Origin: Fibrobacter sp.
Lineage (GTDB): Bacteria > Krumholzibacteriota > Krumholzibacteriia > LZORAL124-64-63
Assembly: GCA_020718045.1 (NCBI GenBank)
Contig: DYDD01000001.1
Location: 1 to 37,013 of the forward strand
Length of the DNA stretch: 37,013 nt
Direction of reading: 5' to 3'
In this document: one piece after another, positions 35,748 to 37,013 of the stretch
Position numbering within the stretch: the first letter of the stretch is position 1
Layout: the number at the start of each line of letters is the position of its first letter
Made by a program: the position numbers and the translations under genes
The notes under the pieces: model-generated
The model's input: only the letters and a program-made list of their open reading frames with translations
The model's database searches: none
What the model was told of the DNA's origin: nothing

Positions 35748-36398
35748 TCATTCCCCGTCGAGCCGCTGCACCCCGTCCAGCATGGGCACGAACCGGCAGG
35801 CCACCGACCGCTCCACGATCGGCTCCCCCCCCACCTTGCGGTACCGGTAGAGGATCTGCTCGTCGTCGTCGCCGATGGGCAGGACCAGCACCCCGCCCTC
35901 GCGCAGCTCGTGGAAGAGCAGCGACGGCAGGCGCGGGGGGCAGGCCGTCACCATGACGGCGTCGAAGGGGCCGGCCTCGGGCTGGCCGGCGCCGCCGTCG
36001 GCAGCCCGGACCACGACGTTGGCGCAGCCGAGGTCCTCGAGGGTCTTGGCGGCGCGCAGGGCCAGGGCCTCGATCCGTTCCACGCTGACCACCTCGCGGG
36101 CCAGCCGGGACAGGATCGCCGCCTGGTAGCCCGAGCCGGTGCCCACCTCCAGGACGCGCTCGTCGCCCTTGAGCTCCAGCAGGGCGGTCATCAGGCCCAC
36201 GATGAAGGGCTGGCTGATGGTCTGGCCGTGGCCGATGGGCAGGGCGCAGCCCTGGTAGGCGCGGTGGTGCAGCAGCCGGGGCACGAAACGGTGGCGGGGC
36301 ACCTCGCGCATCGCGGCGAGCACGGCCGGGTCGGTGACGCCGGCGTCGCGGATCTGCTCGTCCACCATGCGACGGCGGGCGACGGCGTAGTCCCTCAT
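35748..36398 (-). CDS. pcm: Protein-L-isoaspartate O-methyltransferase
   Basis: MVDEQIRDAGV, VPRHRFVP, PIGHGQTISQPFIVGLMT, VLEVGTGSGYQAAIL. Confidence 0.93.
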   Translation of the reverse strand: MRDYAVARRRMVDEQIRDAGVTDPAVLAAMREVPRHRFVPRLLHHRAYQGCALPIGHGQTISQPFIVGLMTALLELKGDERVLEVGTGSGYQAAILSRLAREVVSVERIEALALRAAKTLEDLGCANVVVRAADGGAGQPEAGPFDAVMVTACPPRLPSLLFHELREGGVLVLPIGDDDEQILYRYRKVGGEPIVERSVACRFVPMLDGVQRLDGE

Positions 36399-37013
36399 CG
36401 CGCCCCCGCCGCCGTGCCGAGCGGACCGCCGAGGTCCAGGGCGCCCATGCGGGCCAACAGTTCGGTGTGCGTCAGGTCGACGCGCAGCGGGGTGATCACC
36501 ACGTAGCCCTCCTGCAGCAGCACGGCGTCGGTGTCGGGGATCTGCTCCCAGGTGGGGCCGCGCCCGCCGATCCACAGGTAGGGGCGGCCGCGCGGGTCGG
36601 TCTGCTCGGTGATGACGTCCTTGTAGCGGCGGCTGCCCAGCGGGCAGGTGCGGATGCCGCGCACCTCGGCGGCCGCGACGTCGGGGATGTTCACGTTCAG
36701 CAACGCGTGGCGCGGCAGCGGCAGGGCCAGCAGGGCGTCGAGGTGGTGGCGCACGAAGGCCTCCGCCGCACCCCAGTCGCGCGGGTGCCACGAGGCGCAG
36801 GACAGGGCGTAGCTGGGGAAGCCGAGGATCGCGCCCTCGAGCGCGGCGGCCACGGTGCCGGAGTAGGTGACGTCCTCCCCCATGTTCGCGCCGTGGTTGA
36901 TGCCGCTGATGACCAGGTCGGGCGGGTCGTCGCGCAGGAGGTGCTCGACCGCGACCAGCACGCTGTCGGTGGGCGTGCCGGTGACCGCCCAGCGGCCGGG
37001 CCCGCAGTCGAGC
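36395..37013 (-). CDS. surE: 5'/3'-nucleotidase SurE (N-terminus outside window)
   Basis: TGTPTDSVLVAVEHLL, PDLVISGINHGANMGEDVTYSGTVAAALEG; frame open through the right edge. Confidence 0.93.
   Translation of the reverse strand, partial: LDCGPGRWAVTGTPTDSVLVAVEHLLRDDPPDLVISGINHGANMGEDVTYSGTVAAALEGAILGFPSYALSCASWHPRDWGAAEAFVRHHLDALLALPLPRHALLNVNIPDVAAAEVRGIRTCPLGSRRYKDVITEQTDPRGRPYLWIGGRGPTWEQIPDTDAVLLQEGYVVITPLRVDLTHTELLARMGALDLGGPLGTAAGAR

Overview
High-GC bacterial chromosome segment with a conventional gene complement, no phage or transposon genes and no CRISPR array. Left part (1-8.65 kb, all + strand): 3' end of recN, tRNA-Arg(CCG), a small exopolysaccharide cluster behind a sigma54-type promoter, an NtrC-type sigma54 response regulator, lptE and holA. 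A 28-nt chromosome-dimer-resolution (dif) sequence sits at 8665-8692, where holA converges on the next gene, so the window probably covers the replication terminus. Middle part (11.4-24.1 kb): a molybdenum/tungsten cofactor and formate dehydrogenase block made of two convergent operons: a Cys-rich small protein, Mop-less ModE, MoeA, compact MoaA, MoaC, MOSC-MogA fusion // MobB-MobA fusion, TupCBA, FdhB, FdhA, FdhE. FdhA is split by an in-frame UGA, read here as selenocysteine, followed by a SECIS-like hairpin with a GGUCU apical loop. Right part (24.3-30.5 kb): an operon of DUF485 protein, ActP-like Na+/solute symporter with a large insertion, porin, a membrane Cache-PAS-DUF294 nucleotidyltransferase and a metallophosphoesterase, preceded by a CRP/FNR-like palindrome. 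This is my best candidate for an undescribed signalling system. Then LysR // argG-argH-class III aminotransferase, tRNA-Pro(CGG), pcm and a partial surE. All family assignments come from reading motifs in the translations; no database search was run.
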